Assembly (NCBI GenBank): GCA_021396245.1
Contig: WNYE01000004.1
Location: forward strand, 124,001-188,000
Direction: 5' to 3'
Length of the DNA stretch: 64,000 nucleotides
DNA from: Sporothrix humicola
Lineage: Eukaryota; Ascomycota; Sordariomycetes; Ophiostomatales; Ophiostomataceae
Shown: positions 11,840 to 24,216 of the stretch, piece after piece
How positions within the stretch are numbered: the first letter of the stretch is position 1
Layout of the letters: every line of letters starts with the position of its first letter
The notes under the pieces: generated by a model
Told to the model about the DNA's origin: nothing
Databases searched by the model: none
Seen by the model: the letters and a program-made list of their open reading frames with translations, nothing else
Made by a program: the position numbers and the translations under genes

Positions 11840-14800
11840 ATGAGCATGAGTACATGCCCCAGGGCGACAGACCAACGTCGCAACTCATCATCTACACCGC
11901 ACCCGATCAACATCGCAGGCGCTTCCTCACAGCAACCGCCATTCTTGCCAGCAACAGCATCACACCCCTCAACTTCTGTTCCAACCTCAGCATACAATCA
12001 TCCATCGCATGAATTCCGCCCACAATATCCCACCGGCTACTCGGTGCCTCGATCGCAAGCGTATCCGGATCACGAAAATGCAAATGCAGCAAGATTCACC
12101 CCGGTCAACGCAGGAAATGACTTTGATTATCAGCAATCAAAACATCGCCATCACCCCCAACTCCCCGCATCGTCGGCACCTGGAGGCAGCTTTCCTTCAA
12201 CAACTCTCCCACTACCACCACAACTACAACTACAACCTCAACCAACGTTGCCCTTGCCGTCCATTGCACCATCATCATCTTCCGGCCCGATGCTATCACT
12301 GACTCCACAGTTGCCGCCTCTTCCGCTGCCACCGCCGATCTCCCAGAGTGCGGCGAACCTGCGCAGACTCAGCTCGTCTCAGCAGCAGCCTATGGGAAGC
12401 CGCCCTCCAACTGCAAGCAGCACCATGGGCATGTCTCCCATTGGAGGGGGCAGTGGAGGGGCAGGACGCATGGCATTCTCTCCCAGTCGAAGAAACAGCA
12501 GCAATAACAATAACAACGTCAATAGCAACGTCAATAACAATGATCCAGCATCGAGTCGCCCACCGACATCGCACAGTCGCAAGAGCAGCCAGTCCAGCGT
12601 CCACCAGTTCGGAGGGAACGCCGCCTTACAAGGGCGCAGGGGAAGCGGAGGTCCAAAGTCTAAGACAACGACAGTGAAAGAGGAAGCCGTTGCCTCGACT
12701 CACACGCTCCCGCCAACTTTGCTGAAAACAACGCCGTCGCCTTCCACATCCGGACCGCCAACGGGAAGTACAGCAATACCCGCTGCCGCACCAGTGCCAG
12801 CAAAGTCAAGACGAGTACGGACAGGATGCTTGACGTGCCGAGAACGGCATCTAAAATGTGACGAAAACACACCAGACTGCCTAAACTGTCGAAAAGGAAA
12901 CAGGGAGTGCAAGCGTGGATTGCGGTTGAACTTTATCGACATCCAGACCAAGCCAATCCCGTTTGTCCCACCGATCACCGAGTGGAATGGTAAGTTGATT
13001 ATGGTGAGCCAGATATTGATCATCAAAAATATATTGACAGTTCCAGTGTCCTTCTATGATGAGTCTCGTCAAATTGCATCAGAGTATGCAGGTGGGCTTG
13101 GCCGGTATCCTCGAGTCAAAGGTGCCACCTTGACGCCACCTCCTCCATTTCCAGTCGAAGCAGCTCCTACCGTCAAGAGGAGGCGGCCATCTGCAGCAGT
13201 TGAAAAGACATCCAAAACTAATACAGCCTACAACACGTCTTCCGCTATTCCTCAAGCGGTTTCTCTCTATCCATCAAACACGCCATCAGCACAAAGTCTA
13301 CAAAATGACCCAGAAAGCATCAGCCGCAATCCTTCGAGCTTTTCTTCCGTCCTTGTTCAAGGTCAGACAACGGTCAACAATGAATATGGCGCGTATCCAG
13401 CAAAAGAAGAGCCACGAGAAAAGAAGCACGCCTACCAGGGCAGCGACGCATCGAGCATAGCCTCGTCCATGGTTCCACAAGGCATCGGTGGTCCGTCCTC
13501 CGTGGCCTCCTTTCAGGCCGAAGTAGGAAACAGCCCCGAGGACGAGCCTCCAAGGGTTCAAGGCAGGCATGGAGGTGGAGGCATTAACAATGCTGACCAC
13601 CTCAATGACAACATGCCCGAGGGCCTTCCTACTCCTCCGTCAGAGAAAACGGGTATTCTCAGAGGGAGCGGAGGAGCAGGCGGCGGCGGCGGCGGCGGCG
13701 GTGGTGGAGGAGGCGGAGGAGGAAACGGACCCGCGGCGACCGGCTCTGGACATGGCGCAGGCGGTGGTTACGAAGACATCTACAACATCAGCGGCAACAC
13801 CAGCAACAATGGCGAGAGAGAGTATCTCAACTCGCCGGACGAGGTCTTGTTTATGCAAGTCTTTGTTGAGGAGGTTGGTGTTTGGATGGACTCGCTGGAC
13901 CGGGACAAGCACTTTAGCCGCATCATCCCCTTTGTGGCCCTCAAGTCGCCCATGATGCTCAACGCCTTTCTCGCTTGTGGTGTGAAGCACCTGACGCTCG
14001 TCAACGAAGCATACAAAGATGACAAGGCTCTGTTTTACTACGACACGGCAACAACCCAACTTCTACGGAGCCTGCAAAATCCAGACCGAGACATTGTCGA
14101 GTGCGCCACGACGGCTGTGGTGCTCAATGTCTACGAAATCATGAGCGAGAAGCCCAACGAACGGATGAGCCACATCGCCGGCGCCCGTGCCTTGATTCGG
14201 GAGTGTGGGTGGGATGCCCGCAGCAAAGGCATCGGCGCCGCCTGCTTTTGGCTCAACATTGGCATGGAAGTGTTGAGCTGCCTCGCCTTCAACTGGCCGA
14301 CAGCCTGGGACCCGGATCAATGGGGTCTCGATACATCGTTTGCGACAGACCTCGGCGACAAAACCGAGGCCGACAAAACCCACAGCCGCCGGGCCAGCCA
14401 TCAGCAAGACACCTCCAAAATAAGCCATGGAGGTCAGGAGGATAGCGTGGCCAGCAGTCGAAAATCGCAGCTTGACAACGAAGCCTCTACGTCCAAATCC
14501 GACGAAGAGCCCACCACCACAGCCGTGGCCCTGTCTGCCATCTCCAGCAGCAACGATGAGGAGATGTGGGTACACCGCATCTTTTACATTGTGGCCAAGA
14601 TCGCCAACTTCCGTGCTGGTGTCGCCCCTTTCCCACAGGAACCGTCGCCTATCGACCACCAAGTCCACATGCAGAACCGGTTCGAAGAGTGGAAGCGCTT
14701 GAAGCGGCTCTGTGCCATTTGGAATCGTGACTGTCCACGGTCGATGCGGCCGTTTAGTTACCTCTTCCCTTCACAAGGGCCAGCCCCTGCCTCCATCTTT

Positions 14801-15720
14801 CCGAATATCTGGTAGGTCCTTCTCACCCCCCATGTTTAACAATAATGTAACTGACCAGGTGTTGTAGGCTCATAAAACGCACTGCTGTCATCGGCCGTCT
14901 ATTTTACCATACTGCTATGGTCCTGCTGCACCAAGTGGACCCTGACCAGCCCAAGATCTCTCTCGAAAACCAAGATGCCCAGCGTCACCATGCCCACCAG
15001 GTGTGCGGCATCGTGGCCCATACCAAGGACCGGGGCGTGGCCAGCGTGGCCATCCGCAGTCTCGCCATCTCAGCCCATGTCCTCCGGGATCCCCGTGAAC
15101 AGGACGAGGTCTACATGCTTCTCAAGAAGATCACGGCAGAGACTGGCTGGCGCATTGGTAGAATCTACGCTGAGCTCCAGCAGGTTTGGGGCCGTGAAAT
15201 CAAGGACACTCTGGGCCATCCATCACAGACCACATCAGCAGCGTCAAACGTATCCTCCTCACCTTCGACACTCCTCCCGCCGCCGACCGACCTACCACAG
15301 CCTTCTAACATCTTTACGACCGGTTTTGGACAACCTAGCATGGCTTCTGGTGGCCAAGGTCCCGGCTCTGCTCCTCAGTTGCAAAAGACCGACTTCAACC
15401 AATCTGCCTCCCCCATGCCATCTTCCTCTGGAGGGAGAAGGTCCCTTCCCATGTGGTCCACATCTAATACGTCAACAATGTTTAATGTCCACAACAATCG
15501 CCAAATGCATGGTGGCACGGGCATGGCACAAACGACTGCAAACACCCCAGCACCTCCACCATCCTACTCACCACCATCAACCAGCGCGCCTATGCCATTC
15601 CGTCCTCCACATATGATGAACCCTCTCATGCACGCCGACTTTAGTCTTCCTGATCACCCGTACAAGGCGTTCTACAAACCGCCCAACGACTCGGCACACT
15701 TTAACTCTCAATCATTCTAG
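11840..15720 (+). CDS. Zn(II)2Cys6 fungal transcription factor (regulator 1)
   Basis: A nuclear DNA-binding regulator of 1,257 residues from exons 11840-12989, 13041-14811 and 14868-15720. The frame is open from 11792, but the codon there is GTG, so the first usable ATG is 11840 (11846 is equally possible). The C6 cluster is complete (C330, C333, C340, C347, C350, C357; spacing 2-6-6-2-6). It is followed by RGLRLNFIDIQ and, after intron 1, FYDESRQIASEY. This is a conserved neighbourhood in a widespread fungal regulator family with a Fungal_trans_2-like (DUF3468) domain, here roughly residues 650-1010. The N-terminal 320 residues are Pro/Ser/Gln/Asn-rich, and a glycine run lies near 595-612. 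Intron 1 (51 nt) is a multiple of three without stops, so retention would keep the frame. The target pathway is unknown. Confidence 0.85.
13672..13725 (+). repeat. Polyglycine-coding GGC/GGA/GGT tract
   Basis: An in-frame run of glycine codons inside regulator 1, first mainly GGC and then mixed GGT/GGA. It sits between the C6 cluster and the activation domain. The mixed codon use suggests an older expanded linker, but the pure GGC stretch near 13680-13700 could still slip in length. Confidence 0.85.
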
Positions 15721-16498
15721 TGCCGACCACTTCGCTTCGCTTGCCTAATACTCAAATACCCCCAGAGCTACGCCTTTCCCCTCTTATCGATACCACAATT
15801 TTACAACAAATATTTTCTATTTCATAATCTATTCACATCTCATCACACATCTGATACGGCCGACCTAGAGACACGGATAAGGATACGAACATGGACTCTT
15901 TTTATACGGATAGATATATGACACCACAAGTATGACCAGCTTGTGAAGATACCTTTTGGGCACCACCAGGGTGGTGGTATTTAGATTGGATATTATTATT
16001 ATTATTATTCGCCTTTCTCAGTCAATCCTGACTATTTAGATTGGATATTTTACAGCCAATTTTTGGTTTGGCTTTTATTTCTATATTTCTATATTTATTG
16101 TTTATTTTTATTGGGTAGTAATTTGTTTGCTATTTTCTTTATGCATGTTATATTTTGTTTATTCTTTAGATGCCCATTTGATATTTCATGTTTTTATTTT
16201 TATACAATTATTTCTTTGCAAATTTTACTACGAATGTCCCAAATTTGATTTGCGAAGACATTTTGCAATAATTCATTGGTCTCATGTATTTTTTCTAAAT
16301 GTTCCTCAACAGGATGAGGTACTGTCTACCTGGCCTCGATGAAATGAGTTTCCTTGCATCCCCTGATAATAAGCCCTGATCATCATGTCGTTAAGTCTAT
16401 GTATTTCGGTCTTTTCTGAACCAGTGTTTCGTCTATCTTCCATACACCAGAATGGATGAACCTGCCCTATCTTCCTCTCACGTTTGAGCAGCGGCATT
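15721..16498. other. Convergent 3' region, AT-rich, with a short direct repeat and hairpin
   Basis: About 780 bp between the stops of regulator 1 (+) and the HAD phosphatase (-). It contains a small hairpin (CACCAC ... GTGGTG) at about 15961-15976. A 17-bp direct repeat, tatttagattggatatt, occurs at about 15978 and 16033. An ATT trinucleotide run lies between them, followed by an AT-rich stretch to about 16.3 kb. No gene was seen. Confidence 0.6.
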
Positions 16499-17418
16499 TC
16501 ATGCGTCCGACTTCGGAGGCAGGGCAATGCCGTAGTGCTTGTAGGGGAAGTTCTCTAGAGTCTTGAGGTACTCGGCCCAGCCGTCCTCAATCTCTCCGGG
16601 AGGGGTGGCGGCACCATCGTCACCTGCCTCGCCCGTCGTACCGGCGAGCACCTCGGGTTCGCGGCCGGCATACTCGACCTTGAGGTCCGGATGAGGCGCC
16701 CAGACAACACGCATGCCAGCACGGCGGCCGGCCTCGACGCCGGGCACGCTGTCCTCGAAGACCAGGCACTCCTCGGGCGTGATGGGCGGCTCGCCGGGCG
16801 CCAGGGTCTCGTTGATCGTCTTGAGGGCAAGTAGGTAAATGTCTGGCAAGGGCTTGCCGCGGCCGGCGCCAATGCGCGGATCGTCGCCCAGAACACGGCG
16901 CGGGGACTCGAACACAGAGAACAGGTCCGTCAGGTGGTCCGTCTTGAGGTGGAAGTTGACCGTCTGCGAGGAGGTGGCCAGGGCAATGTGAACACGCTGA
17001 CCCTTCTTTCCGTCCTTGTCACCGTTCATCTCCCAGTAGCGAGTGCTGTCCAGCTTGGCCAGCAGCTCCTCGACACCCGGCAGAGGCTTGGCGGTGGGGA
17101 AATTCCGGACCTGCTCGGCGGCGTTTTCCTTTTGGAACTGCTCGAGCGGAATGGGCAGCTGCGCCCACTCCATAAAGATCTTGTTGGACTGGGGCATGGG
17201 CCGGCCCTGCAGGCGCGCCTTGACGGACCACGGCATCTTTGGCCGGTCGTAGCGGGCGAGGATGGTATTGATGCACTGGGTGTAGAGGTCCTCTGTGTCG
17301 AGCAGCAGGCCGTCCATATCGAACAAGCAAGCCCGAACGGGCGGGAAGCTGGGCGTTTGTTAGCATGTGAAAAGCCAGATGATAAGAGGTGTATGACTTA
17401 CTCGGTCTTGGGAGCCAT
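16499..17418 (-). CDS. HAD-superfamily phosphatase (pseudouridine-5'-phosphatase-like)
   Basis: A haloacid dehalogenase-like hydrolase of 288 residues, probably cytosolic. Exon 1 (17418-17402) encodes only MAPKTD plus a split codon; exon 2 is 17348-16499. All core HAD motifs are visible: the nucleophile motif FDMDG (D16, D18), motif II in ALATSS, and motif IV in FEDSVPGVEAGRRAGM. An internal cap after LLLDTEDLY fits subfamily I phosphatases that act on sugar phosphates or nucleotides. The LLLDTED...GR start resembles the PUDP/HDHD1 group (pseudouridine-5'-phosphatase), but substrate use varies widely and cannot be fixed here. A 30-residue acidic, Gly-rich insert (AGTTGEAGDDGAATPPGEIE) near the C-terminus is unusual. 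The start is supported by the clean GTAAGT...GCTAAC...CAG intron. Confidence 0.85.
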
Positions 17419-18340
17419 TGCGATTGTGATTTATTGAGCGTTGTGACTTGTTTGCGGGTGTTGAGTATCAATATCAGCAAAATGACGTTTGCTGTGTCAG
17501 AGTGTGAGAGTTGATGAGTCGGAGAATGAAAAAGAAAATTTTAGACTCGAATTTTTCTCGAGATATTTAAATGTAAACAAATGTAAAAAGGAGCGAGTGA
17601 AAACGACTGTGTGGTGACTAGTCAAGCTTCAGAACGAATGGAAACTCAATGTGAATGACTATCTCACAATGAATCCAGGGACACATCAGATATCGTCAAT
17701 TGATTTTCGAGAACAAGACCGGCCAGACTTGAACCTGGACGGAGTCATTTGTTGACGCGAAAAACGAACGCCGTTATGCGATTGCCTCCTTTGAAAAAGC
17801 CCAAGTGGGGCCGCGTTTTTCCTTTTTCCCCTTTTCTGATGTTTCAGTGGGCGGAAGGCGCCTAGCGATAGGCAACTGGCAAGAACGACGCAGCACATTG
17901 AGGGGCAAAGACAACAAACAGCAGGCGCCTTTTTTTCGCGCCTTCCTGACATCTGGCAGGGGTTGGAGCTCTTTCCTTCGGAAGCTAGCTGTGCCTAGCG
18001 CCCTCATGCCAGCACGACGTCTGCTGCAGTTTAGTCTTGATTGACCCCGCCATGACATACCTTCCGTCAAATTGTAGGTCGAGAAACTTGACAATCGACA
18101 TGCAAGCAACTCTTTTTTGTCTCTTATCGCGAATATCTTTTTTTTTCTGCCAGCCTCACAATCGGCTCAAGTAGCGACACAATTCGATAGACGCACGCAC
18201 GCACGTCCAACCTCGCATACATCCCATACACCGCATCCTCGGCGCAGCTGATAGTCAGCCCGACGCCGTGTTTACCCGTCCACTTTCACCGTTCTTTTGA
18301 CCCTTGACTCTTTTTTTTTGCATTGCGTGCTTACGTTCAC
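17419..18340. promoter_or_regulatory. Divergent promoter region, HAD phosphatase / TTC1-like
   Basis: About 920 bp between divergent start codons. A B-box-like GGTTCAAGTC on the minus strand at about 17725-17734 was checked for a tRNA, but no stems or A box support it. An ACGC microsatellite lies at about 18191-18206. Nothing else was identified. Confidence 0.5.
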
Positions 18341-19438
18341 ATGCCGCACCAGACACCACCAAAAATGGCAGGGGATACGGCGCCGAGCGCGAATGGGAAA
18401 GATGGCAAGAACAAGGAGAACGACAAGCCGGCAAATGTAGCAGAAAAGAAGGGCGCAGCCGAGGAGAAGACGAACGAAAAGACAGAAGAGAAGCCAGAAG
18501 AGGAGGAGGAGGAGACAATCGACCGGTTTCCCCCAGAACAAGAAGCAGTACGTACAGTGCTCCCAGAAGCTTGTTTCCAAACAATACTAACCACACTCTT
18601 TACAGTCCCTCCTTGCAGAAGCCAACGGGCACAAGAAGGATGCCAACGACCTCTTCAAACGCAACCAGACCGATGGCGCCCTCACAGCCTACGAAATGGC
18701 CGTCTCGGTCCTGCCCTCCTACCTGTACTACGACCTCGCCGTCCTGCGGTCCAACATGGCCGCGTGCTACATTAAGCTGAGCGACTGGGAGCAGGCCAAC
18801 CGCAGTGCCACCCAAGCTGTCGAAGCTCTGGACAAGGAGGTCAAGCGGATCGAGAAGGAAAAGGCGAACCCAAAGGTGGAAGAGACAAAAGGGGCGGACA
18901 ACGATGACGACGAGAGCGTGGAAGAGGAAATTATCAGTGAGGGAGCCAAACATGCGGCGCGGCCACCGCCAGAGCCGAAAAAGCCGGTACCTCCCCCCAA
19001 ACCGACCGGGCCGACCGACGAGGAGATTACACGGCTCCGCTCCAAGATTCTGTTGCGCCGCGGCCGGGCACGATCCGAGCTTGGTGGATGGGCCAACCTA
19101 TCGGGTGCCGAAGAGGACTACAAGGCGCTGTCTGCCATGCCAAAGGGCACTCTCGGCGCTGCGGACCTCCAGCTCGTCAAGAAACAGCTCAAGGAGCTGC
19201 CGCCGCGGACAAACAAGGCCAAAGAGGACGAGATGGGCGACCTGATGGGCAAGCTCAAAGAGGTAAGTCTATTTTTATTCCGAGTTGTCCTTTGTGCGTA
19301 CATTCTCATCGTTCTAACCTACAGCTTGGAAACGGAATCCTGCGGCCGTTTGGCATTAGCACCGATAACTTTCAAATGGTCAAAGACGAAGCAACGGGTG
19401 GCTACAGCATGAACTTTCGACAGAATCCGGGGTCATGA
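18341..19438 (+). CDS. TTC1-like tetratricopeptide repeat protein
   Basis: A TPR adaptor of 325 residues from exons 18341-18547, 18606-19262 and 19325-19438. Residues 1-65 are highly charged (Lys/Glu-rich), followed by TPR helices (ANDLFKRNQTDGALTAYEMAV, then LRSNMAACYIKLSDWEQA and a later LLRRGRARSELGGWANLSGAEEDY). An acidic insert (DNDDDESVEEE) splits the repeats. The C-terminal sequence LGNGILRPFGISTDNFQMVKD followed by SMNFRQNPG closely matches the conserved tail of TTC1 proteins (known to me as LGN..LRPFGLSTDNF...S.NF.QNP), which is the strongest evidence. TTC1 is described in animals as a TPR adaptor that binds Hsp90/Hsp70 and Ras; the fungal role is not established. A second in-frame ATG at 18365 has a good AAAA context and could be the main start. 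Confidence 0.88.
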
Positions 19439-21639
19439 AGGAGTGTGGGGAACCCGTCGTACAGAGTTACCGGGAATTAGGAAATGGATAGATAGCATAT
19501 TTACGAAATGGCATGGGCACGGAACAGTACCAAATACGACTTATTACATGGGAAAGGACAGGCATCAGAGGAGCATTTAGAGGCATTGGATTAGCATAAT
19601 ACCGGAGTAAATTGATTACGGGATTCTATCTAGTACTTTTACCTATCAGACGATTTAAGGTTTGACACCCAATGTTCCTTTTGCCAAGTACATGGCCGGA
19701 CAATAAACTTGTACCTGTTGATCAGATATGCCATCTGCTGACAGCTGTAGCACAAAGCGAAGAGCACCTTGTCCCTGGCCCTCAATTCGGTACCTGAGCT
19801 AAAAAGGCTGTGAAGCCAACATGCCATAGAGCTGCACCTTCCAGAACGATGCCGTCCGTGCCTTCCGTCGTCCGTTAGACATAGTCGATGACGGTTGAAG
19901 GAAGGTGCATTGGATGCCAAATCGATCCATCACGTCCGAGACACGACGCCGTTACTTCAAAGCCAGGGCGCACCTTCCCGTATTAGGGAAACGAGGTCAA
20001 GGTCGCGATTACCCCAGCGGTGTCCGGAACACGCCCCAGACAAAAATCAGTGCCATAATTGGATTAGGGAGGAAGGAACAACCCTACGCGCTGAGCCTGG
20101 TCTGGGCCTGGCCTCCGCTCCTGCACATCCCGCGCCGCCACGGACCAGTCTAAGATTTGGAACCCCCCATCCAATTGCCCATTCCTCCACACCGTTCTTT
20201 GCCCTTTTCCATCCCCCTCCCCTTTTGGATTTTTGGCCTCATTTCTCCCTCTTTTTATCTCAATCTCTTCACACACACCCTTTTTGCCGCTCGCCTCGCC
20301 GCGTTTCTACGCTTCCACACTTGCACGCTTTCCTTTGACCATTCCCTCGGGTCTTCTTTTGTTTCGGTCAGGCCTTTCGGTCTAGATCGCTTGGCAATCA
20401 TTGTTTGACAGACTGACAGGCAAACGCGAAATCCATTCGCCATTCGCCATTCACCGCTAGAGAGAACCCGTCCCTGTGCTTGTGTTCTTGAGCAACTTCG
20501 TCTTCTTCGCCGTGTCTTCTGCTTCCTTTTTTTCACCCTTCAGCCCTACGGATACGAACCAATCGCCTCAGACCCACGGCGGGCCGCAGATTACGAACAA
20601 TAATAAGAAAAGGGCAGAACAAGCTACAGGATAGCCAACGGGCTGGGCTAGAAAAAAGAAACAAAAAGGGAAGAATACAAGGAGCAAAAACAGTGAAGGA
20701 AAAACAAGCGGCCAGCCAGAAGCCTCGCCCTACTACTTGTCTGATCTACTATTTCGTCACCCTACCCAGCAGCCACTTTTTTAACATCTCTCATCGTTTC
20801 CTTCTTTGGGAGTGTCTTCCGAAGAAATAGACAAGTATTATCACGCCCATCGCTGTCGACAGTTTTATGGCTGCATAAATCGGAAATTCCCTCTGTTTTC
20901 TGCTATTTTGGGGACCCCCTCCTTTCTTCTCGTCAGCCCCTCTCCCCTGGCTGCACCCCTCCCCCCTGACCCGCATCTCGCTCGTTTTCCCGATTCGGGT
21001 ACAGTAGCCTGGACGTGCGGCTGTGGGCGTGTTTCTGCTTCTCTCTCTCTCTTTCACGTCCTGCATCTCATCGCAGCTTACCGGCTGTTTGGCTCCATGC
21101 CCACACACGGACAGTGATAGCCACGCAAACTCACTGCCATTGCAATCTGTCCCTCGCACACACGCACCTACCCATCTTTGCACGCCCCCCCTCCTCCCCT
21201 TCCTGCACACACCCCTTCCTATTCCTCCGTCCAGAGTTCAGCCCAACCTCAACCTGACTGAACCTGCCTGCTTATTCGATCCTGACCGATTGATCTTCTT
21301 GCCAGCTCGTTTTCTTCTTTCGTCACTCGTTCAGGTGTTCGGGTGTGTCCAAGCTGGGCCCCGAACCCTTGCAAAGGTCGCAACGATCAGCCCTGCGGCC
21401 CGAGAGAGAGGCATCCACATCAAAGCGGAACAAAGCAAATCAAAGCAAGAAACGACATACGGGGATCATACTCCGTAAACGGATCAATCAACAGCCACCT
21501 CGACCAAAGAGGAAGAAGAAGAAGGAAGTCAACTTGTTGATACGTCAGAAAAAGGGAAAAGTGGGGGAGGTGTATTGAGTACGGGAGTATCGATATCCTG
21601 CCCTGCTGTCTCGCCCGTTGGTGGCCTCGATATGCAGAG
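19439..21639 (+). promoter_or_regulatory. Intergenic region and long pyrimidine-rich leader of Zn2Cys6 regulator 2
   Basis: About 2.2 kb without a gene. The first few hundred bases follow the TTC1-like stop. From about 20.16 to 21.34 kb the + strand is strongly C/T-rich (long runs such as ctctctctctctttcacg and cacgccccccctcctcccc). This is consistent with a long 5' leader or core promoter feeding the regulator at 21640. Small frames here lack coding character. Confidence 0.45.
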
Positions 21640-21700
21640 ATGGGCGCCTCGGGCCGAGTCCGGCTGCCCGATGCACCTGCACCTGGCATGTTCCAGGTAA
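21632..21700 (+). promoter_or_regulatory. Overlapping upstream ORF of Zn2Cys6 regulator 2
   Basis: A 22-codon uORF starts 8 nt before the regulator's ATG in another frame and ends at the TAA at 21698-21700, inside the regulator's exon 1. Both ATGs have a G at -3, so the contexts are similar. A scanning ribosome that uses the first ATG cannot translate the regulator. This predicts translational dampening relieved by leaky scanning. It assumes transcription begins upstream of 21632. Confidence 0.5.
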
Positions 21701-23747
21701 TCTCGCTCGGCGACAGCGGTGGCAGCAACAATAATAACGGCAACAACAACCAGATCCGCGAATACAAACGCCGCCGGCCTCACAAGAAGACACGGTCGGG
21801 CTGTTTGGGATGCAAGCAACGGCGGGTCAAAGTAAGTGCATATCCAAGACACTTTTTCCTGTTTTGTTTTCCCTCGTTCTTGCTTGTGCCCTCCACCGTT
21901 TGCCATTATCCCGTAACCCCTACCCCGTAATAAATCTACTCCTGTTTTGCTGCTTCCCTCTCTCCCTTCCTTCAGTCCTTTCCTTACCCACACCATCATC
22001 CACCACATCCATTGTGTCACTCTGCCTGTGCATGGTCTTGCTTGGCGCAACATGGTCCGTGTTAACATACCTCTCCGTCGTGTAGTGTGACCAGGCTCAG
22101 CCAATATGTCTACGATGTAGACGAAACCAACGAGAATGCGTGTACGAAGGTGCCGAGGGAGCAGCTTCGTCCTCTTCATCATCTCGCCCAAAAGGAAGGC
22201 AAGATGGAGACGGCCAGGATGAAGCCACCGCGGCTGCCAAGGTCAGCAGACTGTCTGCCATCCGCTCAGAAGCAAGGCGTGCTCCACCCCCACAAGGCGA
22301 CGGCAACTATTATGCCGGAGGATCGGCATACCCGGGGCAAAACAGATACCAACCATCTGGCCATGCCCTGGTGCCATCGTCCACCACAACCCCATTGGTC
22401 CCGCCAATTCGGTTTATTCGGCCCCAGCCGTTCCAGCTCACCGGCCAAGAACTAGGAACACCTTCAAACCATCTCCTGTACCACTTCGAGGTGACGGGCA
22501 CGTCGCTCTTTGGCATGCCCAACTTTATGGGACCCATCCTCCCGTTGGCACTGCAGTTCCCACATCTTCGTGGCACCGCCCTTGCTTCTGCGGCCGCTCA
22601 CCTTACCCACGTATCGCCCGGCATCAAAGGTTACCACCTCGCCAAGCACTACCAGCAGACGGTTGCGCTGCAAAACTACCAGACGGCGCTGTCAACGCCG
22701 TTTGTCTTGCAGGGTCAGCTTGGCGTCGATGTGCTGCTCATGACCGCCATGCTCATGAACATGCTGTCGTTTGTCATGCCCCTTGACGAGAACGAGACTC
22801 ACAATGTCTGGGACGCCAGCATGCCTGGCCCACCCCCACCGTGTGCCGACCCGGACCCAGACCCGCGCAGGTCGTGGGTCTTCAGCACGCACCCTAACCG
22901 CCTCGGCTGGCTGGCACTGCAGATGGGCCTGACGCCGCTGCTGATTGCTACAGCGCCGTGGCGGGAAAATAGTCGGCTCCGGCTGCTGTTTGCCAACTCG
23001 GACGACGAGCAACGGACTCTGTCGGGCACGTGGCAGAGTCTCCGCCGTGTTCCCCAACCATGGCTTGATCTCTTTGGTTTCGACAAAAATTCTACTCCAC
23101 GCCCCGACTACCGAGGCAGTGGTGTCACCACCCCGGCAGCGACTGCAACTCCGACTCCGACCGCATCCCACGCACCTAGTCAGTCTGGTGAGGACACCGA
23201 CATGGACGGAGACTCCAAGGCGCACATCAAGACGCCCCCAAGGTCCGGGCGCACAACGCCAGGAGGCGCGGGTAGTGGACCAGGCACGCCGGCTAGCACC
23301 ACCAGCACCAGCACCACAAACACCACCACGTCCACTTCCTCGTCCAACCTCGAGAGCACCATGACCGAAGCCGACCGGATCTACCGTGCGCCGCTGCGCG
23401 TGATTGCCGAGCTGCTGCATATGCCGGCCAACGATCGCACCATGCTGTTGTACTTCCAGTTCATCGGCCAGCTCGACAATGGGTTCCGCCACAAGCTGTT
23501 AGAGCGCGACGAAAAGGCCCTGTGGCTCTTTGGCATGTGGATGGGCATGCTGTGCCGGTTCAACAATGTGTGGTGGACGCGGCGGCGCACACGGTGTGAC
23601 TTCCGGGCCATTCGGCTCTGGCTGCACCTCGTCGGTGTCGGCCAACGGCCCGGTGCGGAAGGCGAGCTGTGGCGGGAGCTGCTGCAAAACCTCGACGACA
23701 CCTGGGGCTACAACTTTGCAACGGACCCTATCATGCACCGCATGTGA
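21640..23747 (+). CDS. Zn(II)2Cys6 fungal transcription factor (regulator 2)
   Basis: A nuclear regulator of 617 residues from exons 21640-21831 and 22086-23747. The C6 cluster GCLGCKQRRVK|CDQ...CLRCRRNQREC (C55, C58, C65, C72, C75, C82) is split by the 254-nt intron between K64 and C65. The intron position inside the zinc cluster and the basic KRRRPHKKTRSG lead-in are common in this class. The 254-nt intron is long for this window. The body (HYQQTVALQNYQTAL, then a helical C-terminal half) resembles the Upc2/sterol-uptake-control-like group of short C6 regulators, but this is a weak impression. A Thr/Ser-rich linker lies at roughly residues 405-480. Neighbours do not suggest a pathway-specific role. 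Confidence 0.85.
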
Positions 23748-24216
23748 GGAGTCCTCCTTTTTGGACATTGCTTTTTTGGACATATTTGCCTTCTGGACAC
23801 ATGACGCCTCTCATTTATTTACAAATCTTTTCTTTTTTAGCATCGTTTTGCAGGGAAAATAGGACCGCCTTTTGCTTTTGTATTTCTGTGTTGGTTATTC
23901 ACTTTTTGCACATAATGACAAATGAAATCGGACGTTTGGCTAGGACATGAATTGGACATGCACAGATTGGTATTAATACAAGTTATGACACTACCGCAAG
24001 TTCTTCGAAGAAGCAAAATACTGTTTTGAAATTTGTGTAGAGTAGATTTTGTGTATCCCGTCACAATGGTACTGTAATTGAAGAGAGAGGCAGAGAGCAA
24101 AAAAAGACATAATTTGTTCGAACATGAAAAAGTTCAACTCTGACAAAAGAAATAAAGAGTCTATGGAAAATACTATCTCTAAATGCAACGCACACCACTA
24201 CTTTTTGAATCCTCGT
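23748..24216. other. Convergent 3' intergenic region
   Basis: About 470 bp, AT-rich, between regulator 2 (+) and aspartate aminotransferase (-). Just after the regulator stop a short near-repeat (tttttggacattg, ttttttggacata) occurs. No gene was seen. Confidence 0.6.

Noticed and set aside
17700..17760. tRNA-like B box (GGTTCAAGTC, minus strand)
   Set aside because: T-stem has mismatches, no A box or acceptor stem found.
20540..20575. tRNA-like B box (GGTTCGTATCC, minus strand)
   Set aside because: Only the two base pairs next to the loop form; no other tRNA features.
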